A stretch of 51,494 bases of DNA from Obelidium mucronatum (Eukaryota > Chytridiomycota > Chytridiomycetes > Chytridiales > Chytriomycetaceae), in assembly GCA_025765595.1 (NCBI GenBank), contig JAIVFH010000203.1, forward strand, positions 1-51,494, written 5' to 3'. The stretch's first letter is position 1. Every line of letters starts with the position of its first letter. Under the pieces are notes generated by a model. It saw only the letters and a list, made by a program, of their open reading frames with translations, made no database searches and was not told where the DNA came from. The position numbers were made by a program, and so were the translations under genes. This document shows positions 1 through 9,996 of this stretch, one piece after another.

Positions 1-53
1 TGTGGGGGGGGTGTTCTTTCTCTAAAATGTTTCATGTTGGTTGTGCGTCGCAG

Positions 54-177
54 GTCATCTGGATCTCGAATCGTTGTTTCATTAATCCACTTGCTTCAAA
101 AGGGGGACCGTTTGGCGTTGCTGGAATTTGCAACGAGTGGTGGTGCCAGCTTCTGCGATTGTGTTGAGCGTGCTTAA
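54..177 (+). CDS. Possible 3'-terminal exon of an unidentified gene running in from the left edge
   Basis: After a cag acceptor at 51-53 a frame stays open for 40 codons and ends in TAA at 175-177. The upstream bases look like intron. The peptide contains the segment LLQKGDRLALLEFA and ends CDCVERA. I do not recognise the family. An exon of this length could stay open by chance, so this is only a candidate for the last exon of a gene that starts outside the window. Confidence 0.3.
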
Positions 178-255
178 CTCTGAAAATGAAACTCGAACAA
201 ATCAAACAAATGGCAATAATTTTAAAGGAGATGTTTAATCAATAATAATGTCTTT

Positions 256-1575
256 TCATTTTCTCAATCCAAAAGCACAGTTATAACCAATACAAGTTGG
301 AAGAACAATTGGAGGTGTTGGCTTGGGGGAACTTCTTCGACTGGTGCAGTTTCTGGTACGACTTCAGTGGGATCTGGGACAGCAGCGGTGGCGGTTGGCG
401 GTGGGACCTCTTGAATCACCTCCGTTGTAGCTACTGCAGAGGTCGTGGGTGCAAGTTGAGTTGTGGTTGTAGTGACGACAACGATTTCAGTTGATGCTGG
501 AACGGAACCTGCGTCAGTTGTTGGAATAGTAGTTGTCTTGGCAATTGTAGCTTCTTCAGGGACGTATACTGGCTTGGTTGACACTTCTGGAGAAGCAATA
601 GAGCTTGTGGTGGTTGGAACATTTCCAGCTGGTGGAGGTGGAGCCCCAGTGATTGGTTTCACTTGAATTTCCGTGGTACAAGAGGTAGAAACAGGGGCCG
701 GTGCTGGTTTTACAGCAGACACTTGAGAGGTGCAAATGGTAGTAGTAGCTGGTGCGATTGGAATATTACCAGCTGGAATTGTAGCTGGTGCAATAGATGA
801 GCTGCTATTAGTCTTTTTTTGCTGAACACTTCTTCTTGGTTTTTGGAATAGTTGGAGTTGCTGGAGCAGCCGTTGGAGCTACTGAAGGGGTCGTCATCAC
901 CGGAATGGTTCCAGAAGGTGGTGTGGGGGCGATATAGATAGCTGAGCTAGCAGTTTTAGTGGTGACAGCTGGAAGAGTCATGGTAGTAGCAGTCGGTTGA
1001 GTGCAAGTAGTCGTAGTAGAAGGAGCCACTGGAGCAACAGAACTAGCAATTGGTGTTTTTATAGGAAGACTTCCACTTGGTGGAGTAGGCGCAATGTAAA
1101 TTGCTGGGGTGGTGGCAATGTTGGCAGCCGATGTCGCAATGCAGGTTGGAATCACTGGAACTGGGACAACAATTGGTGCAACCGAGGAAGTAACAATTGG
1201 GGTTGCCGCGGGAGTTTTCACTGGAGTGTTGCTGGCTGGAGGAGTCGGCGCAATATAAATGGCCGGGGAATTGACGGCAGGAGACAACGTACTTGGAGAG
1301 CATGTTGGAATAACTGGAATTGGAACAGTTGCTGGGGCAACTGAACTGACTCTGGGTGTGGTGCCGGCCGGAGGTGTAGGGGCAATGTAAATGGCTGGTG
1401 TCGTTAATGTCGGAGAATTGATAGCTGGGACAGCAGAGGATTGAACGCAAGTGGGAATCACGGGAACAGCCACAGTTGCCGGTGCAACAGCCGACGAAGA
1501 CGGAGTCGGTGCGACATAAACTGGACGTGAAAGGACAACCGAAGCCGCAAGCGTTATGACTGCAATGATCTGCAT
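256..1575 (-). pseudogene. Secreted Ser/Thr/Pro-rich repeat protein, frame broken at two homopolymers
   Basis: The ATG at 1573-1575 opens a 255-aa frame with a plausible signal peptide (MQIIAVITLAASVVLS, about residues 1-16) followed by imperfect repeats built on IYIAPTPP and VPVIPTC. That frame stops inside KKKCSAKKD, at a run of seven T's (814-820, plus strand). A second frame with the same composition starts directly after it, without any need for a new ATG. If the run is one base shorter, the two frames join. A second break at G5 (325-329) would, with one extra base, give a C-terminus containing another LPTC motif and a stop at 256-258. The composition suggests an O-glycosylated wall or secreted protein. 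The breaks may be sequencing errors in homopolymers, strain-level inactivation, or two separate genes. The 226 bp up to COG7 hold no other gene. Confidence 0.6.
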
Positions 1576-1801
1576 GGTCTATCTATAAATCTAATAGTGT
1601 TTTGGGAGTTCTTTTTCTTCAGGCTGTTTCACCATTTCAAAGGGGAAATCTCATTCCAGTGAAACTGAATTGAAACAAAATATTGAAACAAAAACACACG
1701 GTGTTATTATCAAAAAATTCCATCCCGTTGCCTAAAAGCAACAATGGGTTAATTGAATCAAAAGACACCAAGCCATCGCTTCTTTTATGAAACTAAAAAC
1801 C

Positions 1802-4554
1802 TCAAATTACAACCCCACAGATTTTTGCGACCTTACGAATGATATTTCCGTTGGTTTCATCTTCCTTCGATTCTTCAAGAATTCCCTTAAGAGCGGCCTC
1901 TTCGCCGTGAGTATCCAAAACCCTCGCCACGGTTGTTAAATCACTGACAACACCAACATCCATCGCTTCCACCACTTTAATAATATAGTCGACATCCGTC
2001 GCTAGCTGCCGAACACCAAAATGCCCCAACCGCACAATTCCAAGCACACGTTTCACAACCAGTTCCATACAACTTCGAGCCAATGAAGTGATCCAGAGAT
2101 GAATAATATCATCTTGTTCCAATCCTTTTCTTGACTTTTGATCACTAGCGACCTCTTCAGCTTCAGTGTCTTCAAAAATAAAATCAGCGGGTACTAAATT
2201 GGGCAACCCACGAACTCCAAGTTCCAAAGCGGCTTCAATAAGGGTATCACCCAAGCCATCATCTCTGTTGCGATTATTGCTTGTGGTAGAAATGCTTAAA
2301 TGCATATCAAATCTCTGAGGAAGGGTCAACAATGATTCGCCAACACGCGTTATGAAAACACTTGGACTTAAACTAAATCGTGGAATGTCCGCCACGGATT
2401 TTCCGATGTTGGTCGGGTCGACATCGAGGGTCCATAGGGGAAGAGTGCTAATAGACTCGGGGAGGTGCTTTCCAATGGGCCCAAATACCATTTGAAAAAG
2501 CACTGCTTGAGTTTGAGATGTGATGATTTCAAGATTGTGCGCTGAGTTCGTGAACAATGGGGAGGGCAGAGGAGGTGAGAACAATAAAAGTTGAAGTTTT
2601 GGGGTGTTGAGAGAAGACGATTCTAGCAGCGACAATGATGATTTGCTGGAGAATACGGGTGGTGTTTTGGATAAGTCCAAGATTGCTTGACTGACTGGAG
2701 AAGCCAGGTCCACAGATTTGCCAGCTTCGAGTCTTTTAGAAACTTCCATCACGGTCTTCAAGACATTGGCTTCTTGCCCACGAATTCCGTCGTGAATTGA
2801 TTTGATGACAGTCAAAAATTTGATCCCCAGCTCAAACGTAACCCATTCTTGGCCATCGTCCAATTTTGACGCCGTGAGTCCATATTCTTCATCATCGTCG
2901 TTTTCTTGTCCTTTTGCACCGGAAGTTCTGAAAGTAACTACGTTTGTACCTGAAACTGCAGGGGCGGCGGAATTCTCACTGCCACTGAGTGCGTTCAGAT
3001 CGAAAACTACACCCTCGACCCTTTTGACAACATTCACAAGAAACAAGTCCGCAGCTTCAATATATCCTTCAAATCCAAATCCAGCAGTAAAATCAACTGT
3101 TCTCGCGCAAGCAGTTTGTAAACTTTCAAAGACGCTCGGAAGAACATGATCAACAAGAACATCGAGCGTTAGTGTCAGTTTTCCAAGAGAGGTCATCGTC
3201 GGCGGAAGATATCTTGGGCTGGAAAATATTCCAGGAAGTGTTGAAGACAAATAGGAGGATTCCAGTTTGGCGTAAGTTTGGTGATAAGGGGAAAAAGTCT
3301 CAAGGATGGGATAAGCCCAACCTGCCATGTCGAATTTAGACTGGATGAGTGGCGCTGGTACAAGAAGTTGAGTTGAAGATGGTTTTTTAACTACGATATG
3401 CTGAGAAGCGGTTGATTGAGGTGCCGGAATTATGTTGGAGTGAGATGCGAGTTCAATTTCGACGGTTGTGCACCAGGACACACAGGCTCGAAAACACTGG
3501 GAAATTATCAGAACGAAAGAATTTTTCTGATTTGTTTTGAGACGGTCCAATGAGAAGCGAAGCGATGGTTTCAACGAATTGAAAGTTTGGTGAATCAATT
3601 TGACCATATTAGCTACTGCATTGCCGGGAAATAACTCCTTTGCCCAACTAAAATCAGCAGTGACAGTTAAACGTCGAAGTCAGCCTTGGAAATAAAACGT
3701 ACTCAAGCTCATGTCTCAGCACCGATAAAAACGCATCCAGAAATTTCTGAAGGGAAAGCAAGAACATAGATGCATCATTCACATTGGCGGTGATAGCAGT
3801 GGCAGTTTTTAGGTTTCCTTCTGGCTCCATGATTGGCAGCGAACCCACAAGTTCCCTCCACAGAACCAACAAAGGAGCTTTAGTGGCCTTAAAATAAGCG
3901 GCAGCAAAATCGGTGGAGCGATTTATCTGTTCAAAGACAAGTTTCAGCTCAATTACTGTCTTGATATCCTTGTTAGCAAAAGCATTTGCAAGGGATGGGG
4001 ATACTGCAGATTCAAGCTGGTTCTGCAATTGATGTAGCATGGATCTGCGGTCTTCATACTCAGGAGTGCCTTGGAGAAGAGCGAGGGAGCGCGTTGCTTC
4101 AGATAGACGAAGGGCGGCTTTTGCAAAGTCTTTCGACTCAAAGAGCGGATCCATGTCCTGAGCCAGTAGAGTCCAATTTTCGGCATCTGGAAAGAAAAGT
4201 TTAACGCCAAATAGCGATGCATAGATCTCAGTAACCTCGCAAAGCCTCCCGTGCAGCCAACATCCGCCTGCGAATTTTATCTGCCAATGACAACCGATCA
4301 AAGGCATCGTTCTTACTGTGATTTCGCGTGCTTTCTTCGAGTTCTTTAAGTTCTTTGAGGTCATTTTTGGCGAGTGCCAAATCAACCGTCAGCAGAGGAA
4401 GTGTTGTTGTGGCTGTTGATATGTTTCTCTCGAGATCCTTCGCCAGCGTTAGAGCGGAAATGTTCCAGCGAGCAACGAGAGAATCCAAGTCGACAGGTGG
4501 CGTCTGTTGTAGCTGAGCATTTACCCATGCCTTTGTTTGTGTCAGTGTTGGCAT
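1802..4554 (-). CDS. COG7: Conserved oligomeric Golgi complex subunit 7
   Basis: COG7 is part of the lobe B subcomplex of the COG tether, which captures retrograde vesicles at the Golgi. Three exons (4236-4554, 3703-4186, 1802-3647) joined across introns 4187-4235 and 3648-3702 give exactly 883 codons, 882 aa with the stop removed. Both introns are GT-AG and restore the frame (REALR|DAENW and ELD|WAKELF). The N-terminal part is helical. The C-terminal third matches the family best: a segment like PRFSLSPSVFITRVGESLL, then ITSLARSCMELVV, then RQLATDVDYI near the end, as in animal COG7. The length is a little above the animal protein (about 770 aa), because of a low-complexity insertion rich in S, G, E and D around the middle. 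The start chosen is the second in-frame ATG (MPTLTQTKAW), since the upstream in-frame stretch looks like 5' UTR. Recognised from memory of family motifs. Confidence 0.88.
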
Positions 4555-4635
4555 TATAGCTGATTTCAAAATAAATCGACACGAATCTCGTGAAGAAAAG
4601 AGCAATGACCGTTTATTTCAAATTTAAAATTAAAA

Positions 4636-4956
4636 TCAAGAACGGGTACTTTGACGCTGCCCCGACTTCTGTCCCGATACCAAGTAACTTTGAGCAACTG
4701 CCACATTCTCCTTCACCATTACTTCATGACCATTGCGAACATCTTGCGTCTTCACAAGGGTGTGAATAAAAAAAGATTCCAGCTCATTGGATTCCACTGC
4801 TTCAGGCAGATTCACTTCGTAGACAAACTCTTCAGTTCCAGGATTGTTTCCAAAATACCGAATGATGGCTTGAGTTGAACCTTTGTCACGTGTCAACGTA
4901 GAAAGAAGACTCTGAATGTTAAACAGTGATGTTGTACAGCAGCTTTCTGCCATCAA
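4636..4956 (-). CDS. Small protein of unknown function (106 aa)
   Basis: An intact frame starts with two adjacent ATGs (MMAESCCTT) and ends QRQSTRS. It lies 81 bp upstream of the COG7 start on the same strand. It is mildly acidic in the middle (EAVESNELESFF), has no obvious signal peptide or membrane segment, and may be helical. I do not recognise a family. The clean frame, ATG context and position in a compact gene array support a real gene. A short first exon of a longer gene is less likely, because the frame ends at a stop and not at a donor site. Confidence 0.5.
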   Translation of the reverse strand: MMAESCCTTSLFNIQSLLSTLTRDKGSTQAIIRYFGNNPGTEEFVYEVNLPEAVESNELESFFIHTLVKTQDVRNGHEVMVKENVAVAQSYLVSGQKSGQRQSTRS

Positions 4957-4968
4957 CTCAGACTGAAA

Positions 4969-5695
4969 TTAACCCCTTGACTCCCGGGATTTTTCAGAAA
5001 AGAGGAAATTTTTTATTGCTTAACAAATCCAAGAGGATGAAAACGTCCTGTCAGGCATAGGTCAGCCATATTCCTGCCCACAGCGGCATGTTACTCACAG
5101 CTAACCACGTAAAAGACCTGTCATACCCATCATTAAAAGGTAACAGGGAATACTAAGGAACTGTCGATACCTCGCGACTGGTCAGACCTGGATGACTCCC
5201 AATACTCAGAAATTACAGACGCCAACAGTGACAACTTTCACTCAGATTAGAATGGACCTGATTACAAAGAGGACAAAGAAGCCCATTTATGCTGTGTATG
5301 CGGGGAAACAGAAGAAAGTTCAAACTTCACTTTCAAGAACTTTGGCAGAGTAATGGTATGCCTGAAAACAGCGCAGCTTATCAGCCAGCGACGCGTCTTC
5401 TTCGAGAATACCCCTTTTAGAGATCCATTCATGGTCCTCAGTGATACAGGGGCCTGGACAGGTACATTATGCATTGCTCGTATCATAGGTCATCTGGGTA
5501 CAAAACAACACTTAGCTCAGGAACTACGAAAGTTAACCTGATGGGGTCAACGGATTCAGATTTGCTTCTCACCAATCTTCTTATCGTGAAAGTTACAAGA
5601 AGTTTCCTTTCGTTTTAGGGGAGTGCAATAATACAGAACAGCTTTTTTTCTTGAAAAAAATTGGACCAAAACGTCTTGTTGGAGTCAAGGGTTAA
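4969..5695. mobile_element. TTAA-flanked, piggyBac-like non-autonomous element
   Basis: The segment opens with TTAA followed by CCCCTTGACTCC (4969-4984) and closes with the reverse complement GGAGTCAAGGG followed by TTAA (5681-5695). TTAA target duplication and CCCTTTGA-like termini are the signature of piggyBac-superfamily elements. No complete transposase is visible inside, only short broken frames. The right terminus sits inside a 161-bp tandem duplication, so a second, mutated end (GGAGTCACGGG) lies at about 5843. The superfamily assignment rests on termini only. Confidence 0.5.
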
Positions 5696-5942
5696 GAAAG
5701 TAGTGTCGTGAATCAGTCGCAAAAACATGATCACCTTCCACCGCTTCAATCCTGCCTCATAGAACTGTATGACCTTTAAAAGAGTGCAATAATACGGAAC
5801 AGCTTTTTTTCTTGAAAAAAATTGGACCAAAACTTCTTGTTGGAGTCACGGGTTAAGAAAGTAGTGTCGTGAATCGGTCGCAAAAACATGATCACCTTCC
5901 ACCGCTTCAATCCTGCCTCATAGAACTGTATAACCTTTAAAA
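5621..5942. repeat. Tandem duplication, 2 x 161 bp
   Basis: The unit beginning GAGTGCAATAATAC at 5621 recurs at 5782 with a few substitutions and ends near 5942. Each unit contains one copy of the TTAA-type element end, GGAGTCA(A/C)GGGTTAA. On the minus strand both units encode the same peptide (KRWKVIMFLR, FWSNFFQEKK), which I cannot assign. Confidence 0.85.
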
Positions 5943-6489
5943 GCTCTTTGCTGCTTTGACTCTTGCTTTTGAATAGACCAATGATTGCATGGGCTGACAA
6001 GATAGGTCTGGTTTCATGTCAAGGGGTCCACTAGACAACCTGCCACTCAACATTCATTACCAGCCTGAGACGGAAAAGGGGGTTGGTGGTCAAGAAGAGG
6101 CAGTGGTGGTGCAAGAGGTGGGGATCAAGATGCCAAGGCTTGGAGGGACTCAATTGCAGAGGCAATGTGGCGGGACTATCAGCATCGAGTGGGAAACAAA
6201 TGAAAATTTTAGAAATTTTATATAGGCAATTTCAAAGTTGCCATTTTTCAAAGACAAAAATTGAAGTCTTGTTGGCAAGAAAACTCACTTTTTTTGATCA
6301 AGGTCTCTTCAAAAAACTTTTCTCCAATTTCTTCAAAAAAACTGGGTTTTTTCTAACTCAAACTACAAAACAGGAAGAGCTCCAGCTAATTCAGATGACA
6401 CAGCACTTTTCTTTATTTTGTTTGATATAATACAGATCTACAACAACAATCCTGATGATGTCAACTGGCTTTTGGGATACAAACCTTGA
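5943..6489. other. Transposon-derived DNA, no intact gene
   Basis: At 6014-6022 a GTCAAGGGG resembles the TTAA-element terminus but is not followed by TTAA. Around 6125-6220 one plus-strand frame reads AWRDSIAEAMWRDYQ, a pattern seen in DNA-binding parts of some transposon proteins. It is a short, interrupted fragment. From 6230 to 6480 the DNA is AT-rich and no gene is recognisable. Confidence 0.4.
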
Positions 6490-7397
6490 TATGGTTCAAG
6501 CAGAAAAAAAACACCCTATTCACCAGGCAGATTGAAATTACAACCGCTGATCACCCTCAAACAAACGGCAGTGTGAGAAAGAGAGGTAAATCCATCTCTG
6601 ATGTACAAGTGTCCTAGCAGCAGCTTGTCAATTGTGAGGACAGCCTCAACTCCAGACAAAGCTCTGGACCTTGTGGCCAACGCGTCAACCCCTTTGAACA
6701 CTCCTAAAAGACTATTGCGATCAGCTTGCTAGAGGTATTAAAGAGCCAACCAGACTGGCCTTTTGTGCAGAAGAAGAAAGAACAAGAGCAAAAGAAGAAG
6801 GAGGCAGAGGAAAAGCAGGTGAAACAAGCTTAAGCAACAAATTACACCTGAGGACTTGGTATTCTTGGATTGCAGCAATATCAAGACTTATTGTCCTTCT
6901 CAAAAGATTGATAAAAACTTAGTCCTTCTAAAGTCAAATGCGTCATCAACGCAGTACCTTTGAACTTGCCTTACCTTCAACCATGTGTATTCATCCAGTA
7001 TTCCTTGCGTCTTTGCTTCATCCCAAGACTAAGAATATTGTCGCCGCGTTTACCCAACCTCCACCTCCACCAGTTATCGTGGACAACTGTGAAGAATGGG
7101 AAGTTCAAGAAATAAAAAATAAAGAAAAACAAACTTCAATATTTAGTTCATTGGATGGGTTATTCTAACTCTGACTGCTCCTGGGAGCCTGCTGACAATG
7201 TTTCTGGTTCTGCTGAGTTGGTTTCTGAATTCCATGCCAAATATCCCGGAAGCCTGAACCTGGTGCAATTGCTGCAAGTGTTTGCAATCACAAGAAAAGA
7301 AGGGGATGATGTTAGCCAGAACGGCACAATGGGTTGGTCAACAAACTCACTGGCAATGCTGCCAGCAAAGATGAGGAGGGTTGTCAAGAAAGATTAA
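6490..7397 (+). pseudogene. Ty3/gypsy chromovirus integrase C-terminus with chromodomain, degenerate
   Basis: Successive broken frames spell the parts of a Ty3/gypsy integrase in the right order: ADHPQTNGS (core-domain end, about 6550), DLVFLDCSNIKT (the DKVWL-type motif, about 6855), then LPSTMCIHPVF (about 6975), a PPPPPVIVD linker, EEWEV, and finally a chromodomain half (GYSNSDCSWEPADN ... EFHAKYPG) at 7158-7245. Stops and frameshifts interrupt it, so it cannot be functional. The reverse transcriptase, protease and gag are absent on this side. The inner part lies in the left inverted arm and a second copy lies at 29,200-29,797. Confidence 0.75.
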
Positions 7398-7688
7398 CAA
7401 GCTTTCAAACAGATGTTGGAGCAGACGCAAATCAAGCAGCATCCATTGCTAACGCCAGTTGAATAGTGGGTTTTCATCCTCCCAGCAAACAAGTGTGTTC
7501 TCACAGCCACATCCTGTGACATTGCCATATCAAACATATCCCTCATTTGCAAGTTCAAACTCAAACCAAGTTGCAGAACAGGAAACTGAAGAATCAGAAA
7601 ATTGAAGTTGTTTAATAAGCTTGGATTTTATTCATAATATAGCTTGTCTGCAAGCAATTGACGACAAGCTGCCATTGCATTTCTTTCT

Positions 7689-7928
7689 TCAACAAGTGTG
7701 GCATTCACATTGGAGGTAGTAACTGGAATAGGAGAGTGTAGTTTGCTTCTTGGTGTTCATAGTTGTCTCATGTATCCTAAAAAACAGAGTCTGCATGGCT
7801 GTTACAGATATTGTGAAGGATGGCACAGGCAAAGAAGACTTGCATGCTTGTTTGGGGGAGGCTTTTTGAACAGTCAATAGAATTCTCCATTGTTGCTTCA
7901 ACGTCCCAAATGTTCTTTCAATGACCAC
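7689..7928 (-). pseudogene. PIF/Harbinger transposase C-terminal remnant
   Basis: The minus-strand frame opens VIERTFGTLKQQWRIL, the segment carrying the last catalytic acidic residue (the E of DDE) in Harbinger/HARBI1-type nucleases. It then continues for about 60 residues to ECHTC. The upstream DDE residues are not in frame: the preceding DNA (7932-8141) yields only a scrambled frame. It is therefore a truncated, non-functional remnant. The identical copy is at 28,673-28,912. Confidence 0.65.
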
Positions 7929-8523
7929 TGCTCATTGAAATTTCAAATGGAAAGTATGTACCTTTTTGCAATAAACTCCTATTTTATCACAAACGCCGTC
8001 GCCGCCAAGGCAGGGGATCGTAAGTCTGGTTGGCAATAACATCAACGACTCAGCCGACCAGAGTAATGGAGGGCAGGCAAACGCTGAGTTTTCAAATGGA
8101 AAGTACGTACCTTTTTCTTTGATTGCTTTTTCATAGAACATTCAAACGAAATTTTGTTCAAAAAAAAAATGGATAGGACTGGTGGGGGAGAAGCAAGGTG
8201 CAACAAACCCATCCACTCCGATTCTGGAAATCTTAAAACGGCTGCAATGCAGCAAGTGGAAGGAGCTACCGCCGCAACAGGTAGTGCTGGGTCATATCTT
8301 TTGTTGCCCCCTTTTACTTACTTTTTTACCAGCTCCCCAACAGCGACTTTGAAGGAGGACGAGACACTGGGTACAACATGCCCTCAAGAGAGCTTTGAGG
8401 CTTGCTGATGCCCAGAAGATGTTTGCACCTCTGTTGTGCTCAATAACGACGGCACCACTCTATCACATGCTTGGTATTACTGTTTTCCTGTGTTTGTTGT
8501 TTTGCATGTGAAATTTTGACAGT

Positions 8524-9600
8524 GTGATTCAGGTTTGTCATGGATCCTGTGAAGTATACTGCTGTTCAACACCATTTGGCCAGGCTGTCAAACTTCAGAC
8601 AATCAACCAAGCATCGAAACGGAATGGAATTACTCTGTCTGTGGAGAAAAGTACAAGACAGCATTTGGTGTTGCTTTGTTTTTGCCAGTCCGAAGTTGAT
8701 ATTTTTTGCATTATTATTCAGGCGGACATCCACTATAACGCCAGCATAACCAAACCAAATGTATCAGTAAAGCAAGCCACACTGAGTAGCAAGTACTTTA
8801 GCTTGGAAGGGCACTTGAATCCTGAGTTGGCAGAGTGTATACCCGGGCTTCGGCCATTGGTTGAAGAAACCCAGTATGCCTGCGAAGTGTTCATGGGGGC
8901 AGAAGCAACAGAATGCACTCGACTTATTCAAGAGGTTTGCATGGAGCTTTGAATTGCTTAGTTTTGACTGAGTTTTACTACACAACAACAGGAAGTTGCC
9001 CGGTCTGCTGAAAACATCTTCCCTGGCTTCACAGCCAATTTTGCAACTGGCCCACAGTGCGCTCGAGGCGTCTGGTCTCATTTGGATGTGTCCAACCACC
9101 CTTATCCTATTGGAGTCGTGGTGGCTATTTACTCTGGCCGCGGGGATCAATGGCTCAGGTGGTTAGACCTGATGCAGATGTGCTGCAGGTTCCCAGCTCA
9201 AACCCTGGTGGAACTGAAAACGAAATTGGTGGTAGTTCAGGAGCCCTCAAAGGAGCCCTGCACTTCTGGACTACAGAGTAGAGTGGAAGGTGCCCAAGAA
9301 AAAAAGAGGAAGTAGACGGGAGGTCTACAAGGGGGGTTGGAGTGGAAAGTCACTTGCTGTCCAGAATGTGAGCCGGGCCTAACTATACTGTTCTGAGAAA
9401 TTGGCGAGAAGTAGTTGTTTGACAAAGTGTTAATTACAAAATACATTAACATCGAAACCAAAAAAAAAAGCCTATTTACTCTGGCCGCCGTACTCCGAGG
9501 GGAGTACTTCCAACATTGTACTTCCCCGATTCAGAAACTTGGGTCAATTTGACCCCAAATGAAGTTGCTTTGGTGCTGTTTCAAGACAAGAAGCATTTAG
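8524..9600 (+). pseudogene. HxD-type (2OG-Fe(II) dioxygenase-like) gene remnant, split by a SINE
   Basis: Plus-strand exons can be read from about 8750 (ASITKPNVSV ... RLIQE, donor after 8933), across an intron with a CAACAG acceptor (to about 8993), into EVARSAENIFPGFTANF and then GVWSHLDVSNHPYPIGVVVA at about 9066-9126. HxD followed by NHPYPIG and a hydrophobic strand resembles the metal-binding core of fungal 2OG-Fe(II) dioxygenases, including JBP/TET-like ones. The frame is interrupted by a SINE (9142-9471) and resumes after it as YFPDSETWVNLTPNEVALVLF, the kind of strand that follows the core. The upstream exon near 8640 (SVCGEKYKTAF in one frame) may belong to it. The family call is inference from a short motif. 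Alternative: an unrelated TE-borne gene. Confidence 0.4.
9142..9471 (+). mobile_element. tRNA-derived SINE with poly(A) tail and 17-bp target duplication
   Basis: A 330-bp insertion is flanked by the perfect 17-bp direct repeat CTATTTACTCTGGCCGC (9125-9141 and 9472-9488) and ends in a run of A's just before the second repeat. That is the mark of LINE-driven retroposition. The head contains an A-box-like TGGCTCAGGTGGTTAGA and a B-box-like AGCTCAAACCCTGG at tRNA-like spacing. It interrupts the dioxygenase-like frame. The right-arm copy (28,265-28,533) has lost its first 50-60 bp. Confidence 0.8.
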
Positions 9601-9996
9601 TTCCCTGAAGAAGCCGCCAAATTGACTCTGGAAGAAATTGAAGCCTGTTGGAAGGAGAGAACCTCTTTGATACTGACAGACAGTCTGCGAACAAGCAATG
9701 CATATGTTTAAGAAACCCCCGCAAGTTCTCAAAGTTTGCCTCGGTTGTGTCAAAACATTGTACTTCCCCGATTCAGAAACTTGGGTCAATTTGACCCCAA
9801 ATGAAGTTGCTTTGGTGCTGTTTCAAGACAAGAAGCATTTAGTTCCCTGAAGAAGCCGCCAAATTGACTCTGGAAGAAATTGAAGCCTGTTGGAAGGAGA
9901 GAACCTCTTTGATACTGACAGACAGTCTGCGAACAAGCAATGCGTATGTTTAAGAAACCCCTGCAAGTTCTCAAAGTTTGACTCAGTTGTGTCAAA
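9513..9996. repeat. Tandem duplication, 2 x 242 bp
   Basis: A unit starting ACATTGTACTTCCCC at 9513 repeats at 9755. It contains the downstream part of the dioxygenase-like gene (YFPDSETWVN). As 242 is not a multiple of three, the duplication itself breaks the frame. The second left unit differs from the first at several sites, whereas the two right-arm units are alike over the same sites. Confidence 0.9.

Noticed and set aside
463..666. Plus-strand valine/glycine-rich frame opposite the secreted repeat protein
   Set aside because: It is the antisense of a low-complexity Thr/Pro/Val-rich coding region. Such shadows are expected.
8154..8408. 84-aa plus-strand frame in the left-arm-only segment
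   Set aside because: No motif, low-complexity A run at the start, and it does not splice plausibly to the dioxygenase-like exons.
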